Shown one piece after another: positions 36,901 through 48,332 of a stretch of DNA of 64,000 nucleotides (the first letter of the stretch is position 1; each line of letters opens with the position of its first letter). Source of the DNA: Theocolax elegans (lineage: Eukaryota; Arthropoda; Insecta; Hymenoptera; Cerocephalidae); the NCBI GenBank assembly GCA_026168455.1, contig CM047428.1:2050887-2114886 (forward strand). The letters are read 5' to 3'. Made by a program: the position numbers and the translations under genes. Below the pieces are notes generated by a model that was not told the DNA's origin, searched no databases, and saw only the letters and a list, made by a program, of their open reading frames with translations.

Positions 36901-39900
36901 AATCGCTCCGAAATTTGAGAACAGTCTGGAAATATCTTCAAGAAGATAGAAAAAAAATTTTAGGTGTTAAAAATAATTTGCCTAAGAGTTATTCCACCAT
37001 GAAAAATGGAAATTTTTCAATTTTTTAGAAAAATTTCTATTTTCAAAGCCATTTATCTCAAAATCTATTAATTTTTTGGAAAAAACATTACAAACAACAT
37101 TTGTTCAAAATAATCTTTAGAACTTATCTACCTGGGTTACAAATCTTAATTTTAAAATCTCGAAAAGATAGAACGACCGTAAATATTGAATATCAAAAAA
37201 AGGCGACCACGCCACGATCGATTTTGATCTAACACCGCTCAAAAGATCACATTTCTTAAGAGCTTTCGAGTGGCGGTGGTTAGATTATTGGCCAAACCGC
37301 TGATGTAAGTTATGCCTCATAAACCTCAAAAAATCACTAATTTTCACGTATTTCAGGACATAACTTACACCAGCGGTCTTGGCCAATAATCTAACCACCG
37401 CCACTCGAAAGCTCTTAAGAAATGTGATCTTTTGAGCGGTGTTAGATCAAAATCGATCGTGGCGTGGTCGCCTTTTTTTGATATTCAATATTTACGGTCG
37501 TTCTATCTTTTCGAGATTTTAAAATTAAGATTTGTAACCCAGGTAGATAAGTTCTAAAGATTATTTTGAACAAATGTTGTTTGTAATGTTTTTTCCAAAA
37601 AATTAATAGATTTTGAGATAAATGGCTTTGAAAATAGAAATTTTTCTAAAAAATTGAAAAATTTCCATTTTTCATGGTGGAATAACTCTTAGGCAAATTA
37701 TTTTTAACACCTAAAATTTTTTTTCTATCTTCTGGTAGATGTTTCCAGCCTGTTCTCATATTTTGGAGCGATTTAAAATTTTCATCGTACCATTTGACGT
37801 GAAATAGCCCATGTATATATATATATATATAAAGGTAGGAATAATAACTCACCGACATGTAACTCCTAGTTCCGACAAACGAATTCGCCATCGAATCGAT
37901 TAGTTGCCCGGATACGCCAAAATCACAAATTTTTATTTCTCCCGCGCTGTTGACCAAAATGTTACTTGGCTTGACGTCGCGGTGCATTATCGCGTGCTTA
38001 TCTCGCAAGTAACTCAAACCTTTGAGGACCTAGGCAATCAAAATTACAGCGTTATTCATATTATATTTATCGCCTTTATTATATTATATATATTATATAT
38101 ATTTATTATATATAAATTACTGCAAAACATTATAATAATTGTTGGGTTTTTTTCCCGTAAATTCATAGTATATTAAATAAATTAATCGAACAAATTTCAA
38201 TGTTAAATCGCTCGCGCTAAAATTACTGAGCGGAGATCCAGTAAAGATTAAGACTATGTATGTGTATTGACTAAGTAATATACGTGTTTAGTAAAAAAAA
38301 ATCGTAACACTAATTCTCAATTGTATTAACAAAAACAAGGTTCAACAATTTAAATGTCTATATACATACAGTACCGTTAATATGTTTAGGATCATTTCGA
38401 AATTTCTTATTTAAATGTATAATATATATTTTGTGAGATACTTAACGATCTATTACATTCGAAAAAAAATAGTAGAATAATTTGAAAAAGAGCAAAATAC
38501 AGGGAGAATTTTTTAAAATTTAGTTAAAAAAATCGCCCTATCAGTTAGATTTTGTTTAATAATTAATGCTATTAGTAAATGATAAAGAGATCATATTCTG
38601 TGTATATTATGCTTTTTTTTAAATTATATTTTTATTCTACGATATTTTCTTTCGAAAGTTGTGGATTGTTAAACATTAGATAAAATCTAGACATACAAAT
38701 GAAAAATTTACAAACGATCCTAAACTTATGGACGCAGGACGGTATAGGTACTGTGTGTGTGTGTAATTAAGTTCATAATCACAATTGCATTAACATGTCG
38801 CGAATGGTGAAAACAATCGAATGGTGAGAGATGATTGAAAGGAAGTGTATAACCTAATCGCAACGATGGCGAAGGATGTCCTAGGAAAAGTTCAAAGTAT
38901 AATCGAGCGGATCCAATCGTTCTCGATAACCGATGAAGAACTCGATGAATTGTACCACGAGCTCGAAACGTACGACCACGTGATACCGATAATGAGATTA
39001 TGCGACAAATTAAAGACTGACGTTACCAACGGGATGACACACGAAGCAGCTGCTAAAGTTTTCGAGACAAATGGACCGAACGCACTCTCACCACCAAGAG
39101 TCACACCGGAGTATATTAAATTTCTTAAATGCATGTACGGTGGATTCGCCGCTCTATTGTGGATATGCGCGTTATTGTGTTTCATCCTGCACGGGATCGA
39201 AGTTGCTATCGATCACGAAGGCGAAGGAACCGAGTGGCTAGGTGTGATCATCGTTATCATCTGCTTGGTATCCGGTCTCTTCGCTTACGTTCAAGAGAGC
39301 AAAAACACCAAAGTGATGGAGTCGTTCAAGAGAATGGTACCGACGATCGCTACCGTCATTAGAAATGGCCAGAGGATACAATTGCCGGCCGAAGAGGTTG
39401 TCGTTGGCGATTTAGTTGAAATAAGATTGGGTGACAAAATTCCAGCCGATGCGAGAATCATCGAGAGCCGTGGCTTGAGGGTCGAAAATTCGAGTATCAC
39501 GGGTTAGTATGTACATATGATTTTCTGGTACAACGGACATTTTCATTAAATATTAATTCAACAAAATTAAAATATTATTTTTCCATTTCTTGAGGGACAG
39601 GTAATAAAATGTATTTATTTCATTTAAATTATTTAACCATATATTATACCATGTATCAACCTTAAGATATTGAAAAATAATCTTTTAATTTTGTTAATAA
39701 AATAATTAACAATGGAGGGGTGAAATACAAGTATTATCATCGTCAAATATGACTTTATCTATTTTTTTGACGTAATAAATGTGTGCACAGGTGAAAGCGA
39801 ACCGTCGTCCCGTACCGAATATCCGACTGACATTAATCTTATGGAATCAAAAAATTTAGCATTTTTCTCATCGTACGCTGTCTCGGGCGAAGGGAAAGGA

Positions 39901-42900
39901 ATCGTGATTGCTACGGGTGACAACTCGATGATCGGCAGATTGGCCGGTCTCACCACTCACTTGCACAAGGGTGAAACCCCCCTAGCTAAGGAAATACGTC
40001 ATTTTGTTCATTTAATCGTGTTCGTCGCTGTTATTTGCGGAATATTGTTTTTCATCCTGGATTTCATAATGGAAGGTGACGCGATCAAGGCTTTCGCTTA
40101 TTTCCTCGGTATCGTAATAGCAAATGTACCGGAAGTTTTACTGATCACCGTAACGACGAGCTTGACCCTCACCGCCAAGAAAATGGCGAGCAAAAATTGT
40201 CTGGTCAAAAATTTGGAAGCCGTCGAAACTTTGGGCTCGACGTCCATCATATGTTCGGACAAAACTGGTACGCTCACCCAAAATAAAATGTCAGTCTCGA
40301 ACTTGTGGATCGGTAACGCAAGGTACAACATTCCGGACACCACGATGCTCGGAGTTGAGAGAGATTTGCTATTGGAAAAACCTACGTTTAACGCGTTTAT
40401 CAAGGTCGCCACTTTGTGCTTGAGAGCTGATTTTAGGGACGATCCGAGCGAGGATCAATACGCTTTGATCGAAAATCGATACGTCATCGGTGACGCTTCC
40501 GAAACCGGTATAATTTTATAAAATAAAATAAACCGCGTTAATTCCGGGTTATTTAAAAGAAGTAACGATTATCGATATAACGAAACAGGTATTCTCAAAT
40601 TTTGCGAGCACATACACAGCACAAAAACGTATAGAGCCGCGTATCCAAAAGTTGCGGAAATACCGTTCAATTCGTTGACCAAATATCAGTTGTCCATACA
40701 CAAGGATATCAACGGTTTCATCATGATAATGAAAGGTGCTCCGGAAGTCGTATTGGATTATTGCACGACGATATTGTCACCGGACGGAACGACCACAGAA
40801 ATAACACCCGCGGATCTCGAATCGGCAAGGAAATCGGTTATGGATATAGGATACTTAGGCGAGAGGGTTCTAGCTTACTGTGACTTTGTTCTTCCAGGTA
40901 AACATTATACGTTTTTAACCTACATTCAGATAAATATTGTTTAATGAAGGTATACACACTGACAAGGATACAAAAAATTAGTTTATTTTTTATAATAAAA
41001 TTTCCAAAGAAAATTATAGCCAAAATTAAGTATTAGGATATGATAACGAGTCTGATCGTGAGAACAAATGATTTTTTTTATTACAAAATAAAAAAACACT
41101 ATGTAAAGTGATATTTTAAAATCGATCGTTATTTCAACGTTTCACTGACGTGGTTGGTCAGTCTCTCCAGACAAATTGCCTCTACAAAAATAATTATTAA
41201 AATAGTACAATTCTAAAACTATACAAACGTTTTTACTTTTAGCGGTGCTTCACTGTCACGTGTACTGTGAAATCAGATGAATATGAACATTGCGCCACGC
41301 GCAGGTAGAGTCGGTAACAATGAGTTTTTGATTTACGATGTATTTATGTAAAATAAAAGTCTAGTTGATCAAGTTGATTTTTCAAACCAATTAATTATGA
41401 TTCTACTGTTTTTCCTAATTATGCTTTTCTATTGCTTTTCCTAAAAATCTCTAATACTAAACTACCTGGAATATTTGTAAAAAGTCAATTGTTATCAAGT
41501 GATAGTGAAACATAATCACGCGGTCATTTTACATTTTTCATTTCTCTTTTAGTTTTAAACTATTGTTTATGTGTGACATTATCCACATTAATTACAAAAC
41601 TAATCATACTATTAAGAAGGAAGTTATTTTATCTCTGCATATATGTATAAACCTCTTTTCACAATCCTAAGTTATTGATACATATATAAAGATTTAACTT
41701 AAGTAAATGCATTGTTACTGTTTCTACATGAGTGTAGCGCAATGTGTTCAAATTAATCTGACAATACGTGACAACGAATTGTTTCTTTTAGAATGTACGC
41801 ATTACTTTTACAATTCGATTATGATCCTGTATGTGTTTTATAACTACTTTTGTAGGGGCAACACCAGCAGAAGCTGACCAACCACGTCAGCGAAATTTCG
41901 CAATAAAATTATAAATTATTGCTAAAAATATTCTGTAACAAAAAAACATTTGCTCCCACCATCGATACATTACCACATCCTTGCGTATAAGAAAATGTAA
42001 AGTGATTTACCAAATTCATCTGTATATAAAAAGTTAATTAATCAATTACAAACAATATACTAATTGAAAATTGATTTTTTTAAATTGAATAGTACCGTTA
42101 CATTTCAAAAAGATTAAAATTATACGAAAATATAAATGATTCGAATTAACCAGTGGATACGTACGGATTGGACTACCAATTCAACACAACGGATCCAAAA
42201 AAATACAACTTTCCAACGACGGGATATAGATTTATAGGGCTAGTTAGCCTTACCGATCCACCGAGACCTTTCGTTCACGAAGCCGTTCACAAGTGTCGCA
42301 CAGCCGGTATCAAAGTGATCATGGTAACTGGCGATCATCCGGTAACAGCAATCGCAATTGCTAAGAAAGTTGGTATAATTAGCGAAGGTCACGAAACGAA
42401 ATACGAACGTGCATTGGATATGGATATTACGCATTCTCATGCATCGGGACCACTCGACGAAGCTGTTGTTTTCACTGGCAGTGAGTTGAGAGACATGTCG
42501 GAAAAAGACCTCGATAACGTTATTAGAAACCACGAAGAAATTGTGTTTGCTCGAACGTCGCCTCAGCAGAAACTTCTCATCGTCGAGAGTTGCCAAAGAC
42601 TTGGTGAAGTCGTCGCGGTCACGGGTAAATTTCACGATTAAATGTTTTTTTGCACTCCTACTCGTTCAAAGTAATTTGAGAAGACAATTAATAAATGACT
42701 ATTTGTTATAATAGGCGATGGAGTCAACGATTCACCAGCTTTACGGAAAGCTGACATTGGAGTGGCGATGGGTATCACCGGTTCTGATGTGGCGAAAAAC
42801 GCAGCGGACATGATACTGTTAGATGACAATTTTGCTTCGATTGTTACGGGTGTCGAAGAAGGTCGGTTGATATTCGACAATTTGAAAAAGTCAATTGCTT

Positions 42901-44917
42901 ACACGTTGACCTCGAGCGTACCCGAGATGTTACCGATGCTCATTAGTATAATATTCTCTATACCTTTGCCGTTCGTCATAGAACTAGTATTGTGCGTTGA
43001 TATTGGTACAGATTTATTACCAGCCATAGCGTTGGCGTACGAAAAACCTGAGTCGGATATAATGCGGAGAGCTCCGAGAAATCCTAGGTACGACAAACTT
43101 GTTAATAAAAGATTGATTTCTATGACTTATGGTCAAATTGGCATGACTCAAGCTATGGCTGGATTTTACACATACTTTTGTATTCTCATGTATCATGGAT
43201 TTTTGCCCTATGATTTATTTGGGCTTCGACTAGATTGGGACAATCATGCTGTTAACGATCTAAAGGATTCCTACGGTCAAACTTGGGATTATCAGAGCCG
43301 TATGGATTTACTTAATGAAGCGAGAACTGGATACTTTTTGTCCATTGTTATTACGCAGATGATAGACTTGGTAATGTGTAAAACAAGAAGAAATTCTATT
43401 TTCCAACAAGGAATGAGCAATTGGTCCCTAAATTTTTCATTTGTTTTCGAAGTAGTATTAACTCTTTTCTTGTTATATGTACCAGGCACAGAGAAAGTAT
43501 TTAAAACTATGCCTTTGGATGTATTTTGGTATTGGCCTTGTTTACCTATAGGAATTTTTTTATGGGTGTACGACGAGTTAAGAAGGTATTGTATAAGAAT
43601 GTATCCGGGTGGTTTCATTGAAAGAGAAACGTATTATTAAGAATTTATAATAAGAAAGAAAATGTATGTAAAGATTAATTTACTATTCAATTTGATACTT
43701 ACCGCAGAAGTAATAGTTCCCAGAATAGGCTCTGGTATTCGACCAGCTTTTTTTAGTATGAGATCTAGTGATCCACCATCCATATATTCCATACATATAC
43801 TAATTTCACCATCACTGTAATTAATTATGTTTAATATAATAAGTTCTACTTACAATAAACCACTTGTAACTAGCTAAACAAACTTACCTATAAAAAGCAC
43901 CGTAAAAACCAACAATATGTGCAAAATTACACTCGTGAAGAACTTTTAATTCTCTAATTATTTGTTTTTTAATAGCAGGCTTTACTTCTAGATGAATCAA
44001 CTAGAATAAATAAAACCATTTAGAAAAAATTCATGTATATATAAATTAAATAAAATAAACGCTTTGATGATCCCATATTAAGTTTGATTATTGTTTTTAT
44101 TTGTTGTAAAACAGTTATTAAAATTATTTTAAAAAAATTTATAATTCACTGAAATGGTGTTTATACTATTTACCTTTCTTGCCATGATGAGTCCATATTT
44201 TTTATGTCTGACTTTCATAACAACACCACCATTTCCAGCACCTAATTCACCAAGTTTTTCAAAATCTTCATCGCACAATTCACCAACTTTTTCTTTTTGT
44301 CCCAAAAAACTTTCTAGTCTCTTTCTCTGCTCTTCATCCATACCAAGTTCTTCCAGTCTTTCTTGAATTGCATCGATACTAATTTTACTCATAACTCCAC
44401 TAAATATTGGAAAAAAAGAATGTATTTTTCAAAAAACTGCTAAATAGTGAAAAAAATATATACACACATATATATCTAATTAAATGAACAGCAAATTGAA
44501 CTACAACTGGGGACTACTAATAGAAATTAATATGCCTTTGTAAAAGAATCCTTATATTTAATAGAGCATAATATCATTATTATAATACACAAGTTTCCTC
44601 CTCTTTTTATATCAGTCAATCCAGAAGCATGCATATATTTAATTAAAACTTTTGCAACAATCTCTTTATAGACCAGAGTCTTTTTCCTTTTTTCCTCATT
44701 GTATTTGCTTTACAAAGTCATATACGCATTCTATTGGTGTCCTTGAAACTATAAAATCAATCAATTAAAAGATAAAATAAAAACAAACTACATACTCTGG
44801 TATTACAGGAGGTTCTGTATACGTAGGTATAGATGGTACAGGTGGTGAAGGTGATACAGCAGGTGCTGGTTCTATCGAACCAGGTGGTAAAGTCAAATTT
44901 AACTTGTTCTTCGACAT
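33953..44917 (-). CDS. Dsor1: MAP kinase kinase (MEK1/2, Dsor1)
   Basis: Dual-specificity kinase that phosphorylates ERK downstream of Raf in Ras signalling. Nine exons on the minus strand: 44917-44796, 44399-44174, 44000-43888, 43814-43703, 38029-37853, 36776-36566, 34520-34482, 34321-34155, 34069-33953. They join in frame to 427 codons. The N-terminus has a basic-hydrophobic ERK docking motif ([10 protein letters not shown]). The glycine loop is GAGNGGVV (94-101). Catalytic HRDVKPSN has D209, and DFG has D227. The activation loop LIDSMANSF carries S237 and S241, matching the Raf-phosphorylated serines of mammalian MEK1. The Pro-rich insert of the C-lobe is encoded around the 39-nt micro-exon. 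Stop is at 33953-33955. The 5.7 kb intron 43702-38030 holds an antisense Na,K-ATPase gene, and two smaller introns hold foldback elements. Confidence 0.95.
34482..34520 (-). other. Dsor1: 39-nt micro-exon of Dsor1
   Basis: Acceptor TTTAAAG and donor GTAATG bracket 39 bases that join in frame to the neighbours (phase 1 in, phase 1 out), giving [13 protein letters not shown] before [14 protein letters not shown]. The gene keeps its frame only if the exon is added or skipped as a unit (39 = 13 codons), so it could be an optional cassette in the Pro-rich insert. Confidence 0.75.
34624..36527. mobile_element. Large foldback element in a Dsor1 intron
   Basis: Outer arms 34624-35231 and 35917-36527 are near-perfect inverted copies starting GGGTGGTTCTCTGTGACATC. 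The pairing extends inward to about 35390 and 35765. The spacer contains a direct duplication of part of the left arm (35141-35390, repeated at about 35401-35630). Because of the symmetry the same two frames appear in both arms: 66 aa (34739-34939 and 36209-36409) and 74 aa (35007-35231 and 35917-36141). I recognise no domain. The right end lies about 38 bases from the Dsor1 exon at 36566. Confidence 0.85.
36863..37812. mobile_element. Second foldback element in a Dsor1 intron
   Basis: Arms 36863-37316 and about 37368-37812 are inverted copies of about 450 bp with few mismatches, separated by about 50 bases. The ends begin GGGCTATTTCACGTCAA and are flanked by TA-rich microsatellite on both sides. 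No transposase. It lies within the intron between exons 38029-37853 and 36776-36566, with the right end about 40 bases from the 37853 exon border. Confidence 0.88.
38866..43640 (+). CDS. Na+/K+-transporting ATPase alpha subunit paralogue, nested in Dsor1
   Basis: P-type ATPase that exchanges Na+ for K+ across the plasma membrane. Exons 38845-39502, 39791-40507, 40589-40897, 42154-42624 and 42715-43640 join in one frame. I chose the Met at 38866 (AACGATGG context, 1019 aa) over 38845 because it restores the family's usual length and numbering. Seen: actuator TGES (212-215), phosphorylation DKTGT with D369, KGAPE in the nucleotide domain, hinge GDGVND (712-717), and a C-terminal ETYY typical of Na,K-ATPases. 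E327, E782, D807 and D811 match ion-binding acids, but S779 replaces the usual Asn and L784 the usual Thr of M5. M4 reads PEV instead of PEG. The whole gene lies antisense inside one Dsor1 intron. Divergence from the canonical alpha suggests a tissue-specific (perhaps testis) paralogue, which is inference. Confidence 0.93.
40898..42153. other. Na,K-ATPase intron 3 containing an inverted-repeat element
   Basis: Donor GTAAAC and acceptor AACCAG. At 1256 bases it is the longest intron of this gene. Most of it is occupied by a possible element bounded by 17-nt inverted repeats (see 41145). Confidence 0.6.
41145..41890. mobile_element. Possible non-autonomous element with 17-nt inverted termini
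   Basis: CTGACGTGGTTGGTCAG at 41145-41161 recurs inverted at 41874-41890. Similarity continues a few bases on each side (TTTC outside, TCT inside). The 17-mer is itself partly palindromic (CTGAC...GTCAG). The 710 bases between have no coding frame. True element ends and target duplication could not be fixed. Confidence 0.5.
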
Positions 44918-46035
44918 ATTATTATCGCTTGACTCCAGAACAACTGAATTGATGAGAACACAAAGTGAATCTTATACTTAAACGACGACGAGAAACGAAA
45001 AACACTTGAAAAATAAAACTATAAAACTATAAAACAATCTCACAAAATTAATACTGGCTACAATAACAACTTTGAATATTCCAATGAAGAACACTAAAGA
45101 TATACAGAAGAAGAAAAATCACGGGCGAGGCGTCGATCGATTTTGTACATACGTTCCAAGTGCAAAAAGAAAATCGACGGGCAAGTATTGGTCCGTGATT
45201 TACCCGTTAAATCAACTGATTGACATGTCAACCTCGTTGTGGATTTTCTTTAACACCGTTGCGATTTTTAACGACGTGTTTCTCTCTCACGGAGAGAAAA
45301 GGTTATAACTCGCGAACTATCTCTCTTTCTCTCTTCCTGTCTCTCTCCCTCTTTTCACCTCCCGGGATTCTGTTTTGCGATCAGCGAGCTACGAGCTCGT
45401 CAGCCCTTTGCTCTTTATCTCCCCTCTTTATCTGTTCGATATATATGTATGTCTCGCTCTTTCTCTCACATTGACGAATGCGCGCGTGCAGAGGTGCAGG
45501 CGGATCTTCGCCGCCGGCTTTGTGGATTGCGTCGCATAATACGAGGGGTTGTTGTGAACTCGCCCCCGCACACTTGTTGGCGCGCATATTCGAATGCGTA
45601 TGTATACAATTGTTTCAAATCGGAATTCAAACATACGATAAATAATAAAATAATAACGAGTTTACAATAATTTTTGTAATTTATCGTTGATCCGTTAAAG
45701 AAATATTTATAATTATCGTTATTACCCGCATATAATTATCAATCAACTTTTGAGAAGTTAATTTTCTGTGTATATATATATTATAGTATTTAGAATAATT
45801 TCAATTAAAAAAAGGTTCTCCTCTAATACTTTTAATATTTTCTCATTGAAATGTAAATTTAAGTATAGTTTTGTTTGACAAAATCTTCCTATGCGCACGT
45901 AGAGCACTACTTTACCGACTTAAGTTTGTATACTAAGCGATGTATGCGCTTTCACGGTATACACTTCGTATCTCGATTCTCGAGTCGAGAGCGATTCCAT
46001 TCAGTCGCTGGGCGAGTGCTGCTGCGTCGTCGTCG
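44918..46035. promoter_or_regulatory. Dsor1 upstream region, head-to-head with mys
   Basis: About 1.1 kb separates the Dsor1 start codon from the likely mys core promoter. 45300-45600 is pyrimidine-rich and then CpG-rich (CTCTCTTTCTCTC, GCCGCCGGCTTTGTGG), as expected for insect promoters. Dsor1 transcription probably starts within 44950-45350 on the minus strand, but no initiator could be assigned. Frames here are antisense or low-complexity. Confidence 0.4.
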
Positions 46036-46043
46036 TATATAAG
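46036..46043 (+). promoter_or_regulatory. TATA box, probable core promoter of mys
   Basis: TATATAAG in a CG-rich setting (CGTCGTCG before, TAATCGTCG after). About 240 bases downstream lies a strong donor (AGAA-GTAAGG, 46278), fitting a non-coding first exon of about 46066-46277 spliced to the acceptor TTTAATAG at 48330, three bases before the mys ATG. The link is inferred from position. Confidence 0.45.
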
Positions 46044-46277
46044 TAATCGTCGTCCGAAAGAGCCGCGTGTACATTTTGTGTACACACGACACGCATCACC
46101 GACGGGAAAAGTGAAAAGTACCGCGAATGTGATGACGCGGAATGAGTGAAGTGTATGTCTATACACGAAAACCCGAGTCAAGGTGAATCCGATCGAGTGT
46201 ACATCCGAAAAAAAGAAAAGAACCGGTCGTGAAATCCGGAGTCCGGAGTGTAAATATACACAACGTATGAAACAGAA

Positions 46278-48330
46278 GTAAGGATATACATATACCTATG
46301 CATACGTTATTTTTATGTATATGTAAATGCATACATCCATGCATATACGTAGATAAGTGTAAACCTATAAACGTCCACCCCCATCGTATACGCGCTGTTA
46401 TCGCGAATGTCTTCGATATATAGACTATTTTTTTCCTCTCGGCGCGTACTTACATCGTTATGTACCTTGAATAAAAAATACGTATCCTGGCGAAATTTAT
46501 AACGATGACGTTATCGCTATTGAGAATCCGGCGACACGTTTTGGATTGTATTTCTTTTCCTCTTTTAGGGCCTATACTTACTCTCTCTCTCTCTCTCTCA
46601 AGGAGTAAATGATTTGCGACCGCGCCTTTGAGTTCGGTGAACGGTTTTATTTTTATGGGTTTCTTTTTTTTTTTCCTTATTATGCATTCAATCGAGCGAG
46701 AATAATGTTTTTTGCTCCTTCTTTTGAAAGGTTTGATTGAGTAGGTGGCGCGTGAGGAGATTAGATTTCTTGTTAAAAAGATGAATCTTTTTCGATATTT
46801 AGACTAAGTTATATGTTTATGTTAATTACTTTTCTTTTTAATGGGATTGTTCTGTGTCCCATTGATTTAATTAAGATTAAGTAACATTTATTTATCAAGG
46901 ATAGGGATTGTGTAACTTTCATTTTTAGTTGTATTTTGCACTAGGGAATTTAAATATTCTTTTTATTTCAATATAAATTTTGAAGATCTCTGATACAATT
47001 TTAAGATGTTTGATACATTTTATAATGATTATACATAACTATGCTACCTTACAGAAAAATTATTTTTAGTTTGACTTTTAATTATAATTTCTTGTGTAAA
47101 ACATACGTATATTTTTAAGTGTTCTTAAAATTTTTTACTTCTTGGATGCTGTAAGAAAATGACTCAGAATCTCTGGTTAAAAACTAGTAAAGATATCTGA
47201 ATCAGCATACTACTTTTAACTTGTGTATGTTTATTCAATATTACACGATGAATTCCTTAGCACACTGTACAGTGTACACTTTTTTTGTAGAGATATTATT
47301 TATTAATGCGAATAACTTTGTTTAACGTAAAATATTTTTGTCTTGGTTTAATCATCTAATTTGTAAAATACAGTGTAAATGAAATTTTATGGAAATGTAT
47401 GTAAAATTTTAAATACATAATTTTAAAAATATTAGTGTTTCAACAACTGTTTTTTTTATAACATATTTTAAATAGTTTATTTAACATCTAAATTTTGTTA
47501 AAATATATGTCAATAATTATCTTTAATTACATAAATTATTATTAAAGAATGTTAATATCAATTGTATAAGTAAACACACTTGTAGTGATAAATCTTAACA
47601 TTTTCTTGTTTATTCAGTGACTAAGTGATATAGCTTGTTTGCATAGAACATGTCATCTTGTTTTAAACAGTTATAAATATTTTAAAATAAAAAGCATAAC
47701 AATGATAAATTTTTATTTTTAGTTTAACATTTGCATATATACCTAGTATTTTAATTTTCTGTAAAATATAATCTATATATATATATATTTAGATTCTATT
47801 TATCATATATATTTTTAAATATTTTATTTAAAGATATATTTAGCATACAATTTAATGCAAGCATTGAAAGGTACTTAATTCGTATACTTATCTTACAATA
47901 TTCTGTTTGTATCTCTTTTGATCAATTGATCAGTTAACTGAACACATCAATAAATAAGAAATACATTTAGCTATCACATTACAAGCTTTTAATTTATAGT
48001 TATTTAAAGCTCACTCTATGTACTGATGATGATCAATGAGTGCAAATATAGTTTTCACCACCTTGATTGATTTTAAATCATACATCTTTACTAAGAAGTT
48101 TTGTTTTGTTGCTACATATAATAATTTAATTTTTCTGTAAAATAAAATTTTAAACTAAATTTAAAAGTAAATTTTCATAATTTATTTTTTTTATTATTCT
48201 TAATAGTTCATAAAATTCTATAGATCAAAGTAATTATGATAATGTGAGAAAATTATGATAGTTCTTTAAAATCTTTTATTTTTATGATTTAATTTTGAAA
48301 ATTACAGTACATAATTTTTTTGTTTAATAG
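46278..48330 (+). other. mys: Probable 5' UTR intron of mys
   Basis: From donor GTAAGG at 46278 to acceptor TTTAATAG at 48330. AT-rich, with a CT run near 46581-46599 and no exon-like frames. Long first introns before the start-codon exon often carry enhancers, but no specific site can be named from the sequence. Confidence 0.4.
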
Positions 48331-48332
48331 AA

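Noticed and set aside
44154..44366. Pro/Ser-rich plus-strand frame
   Set aside because: Antisense of Dsor1 exon 2.
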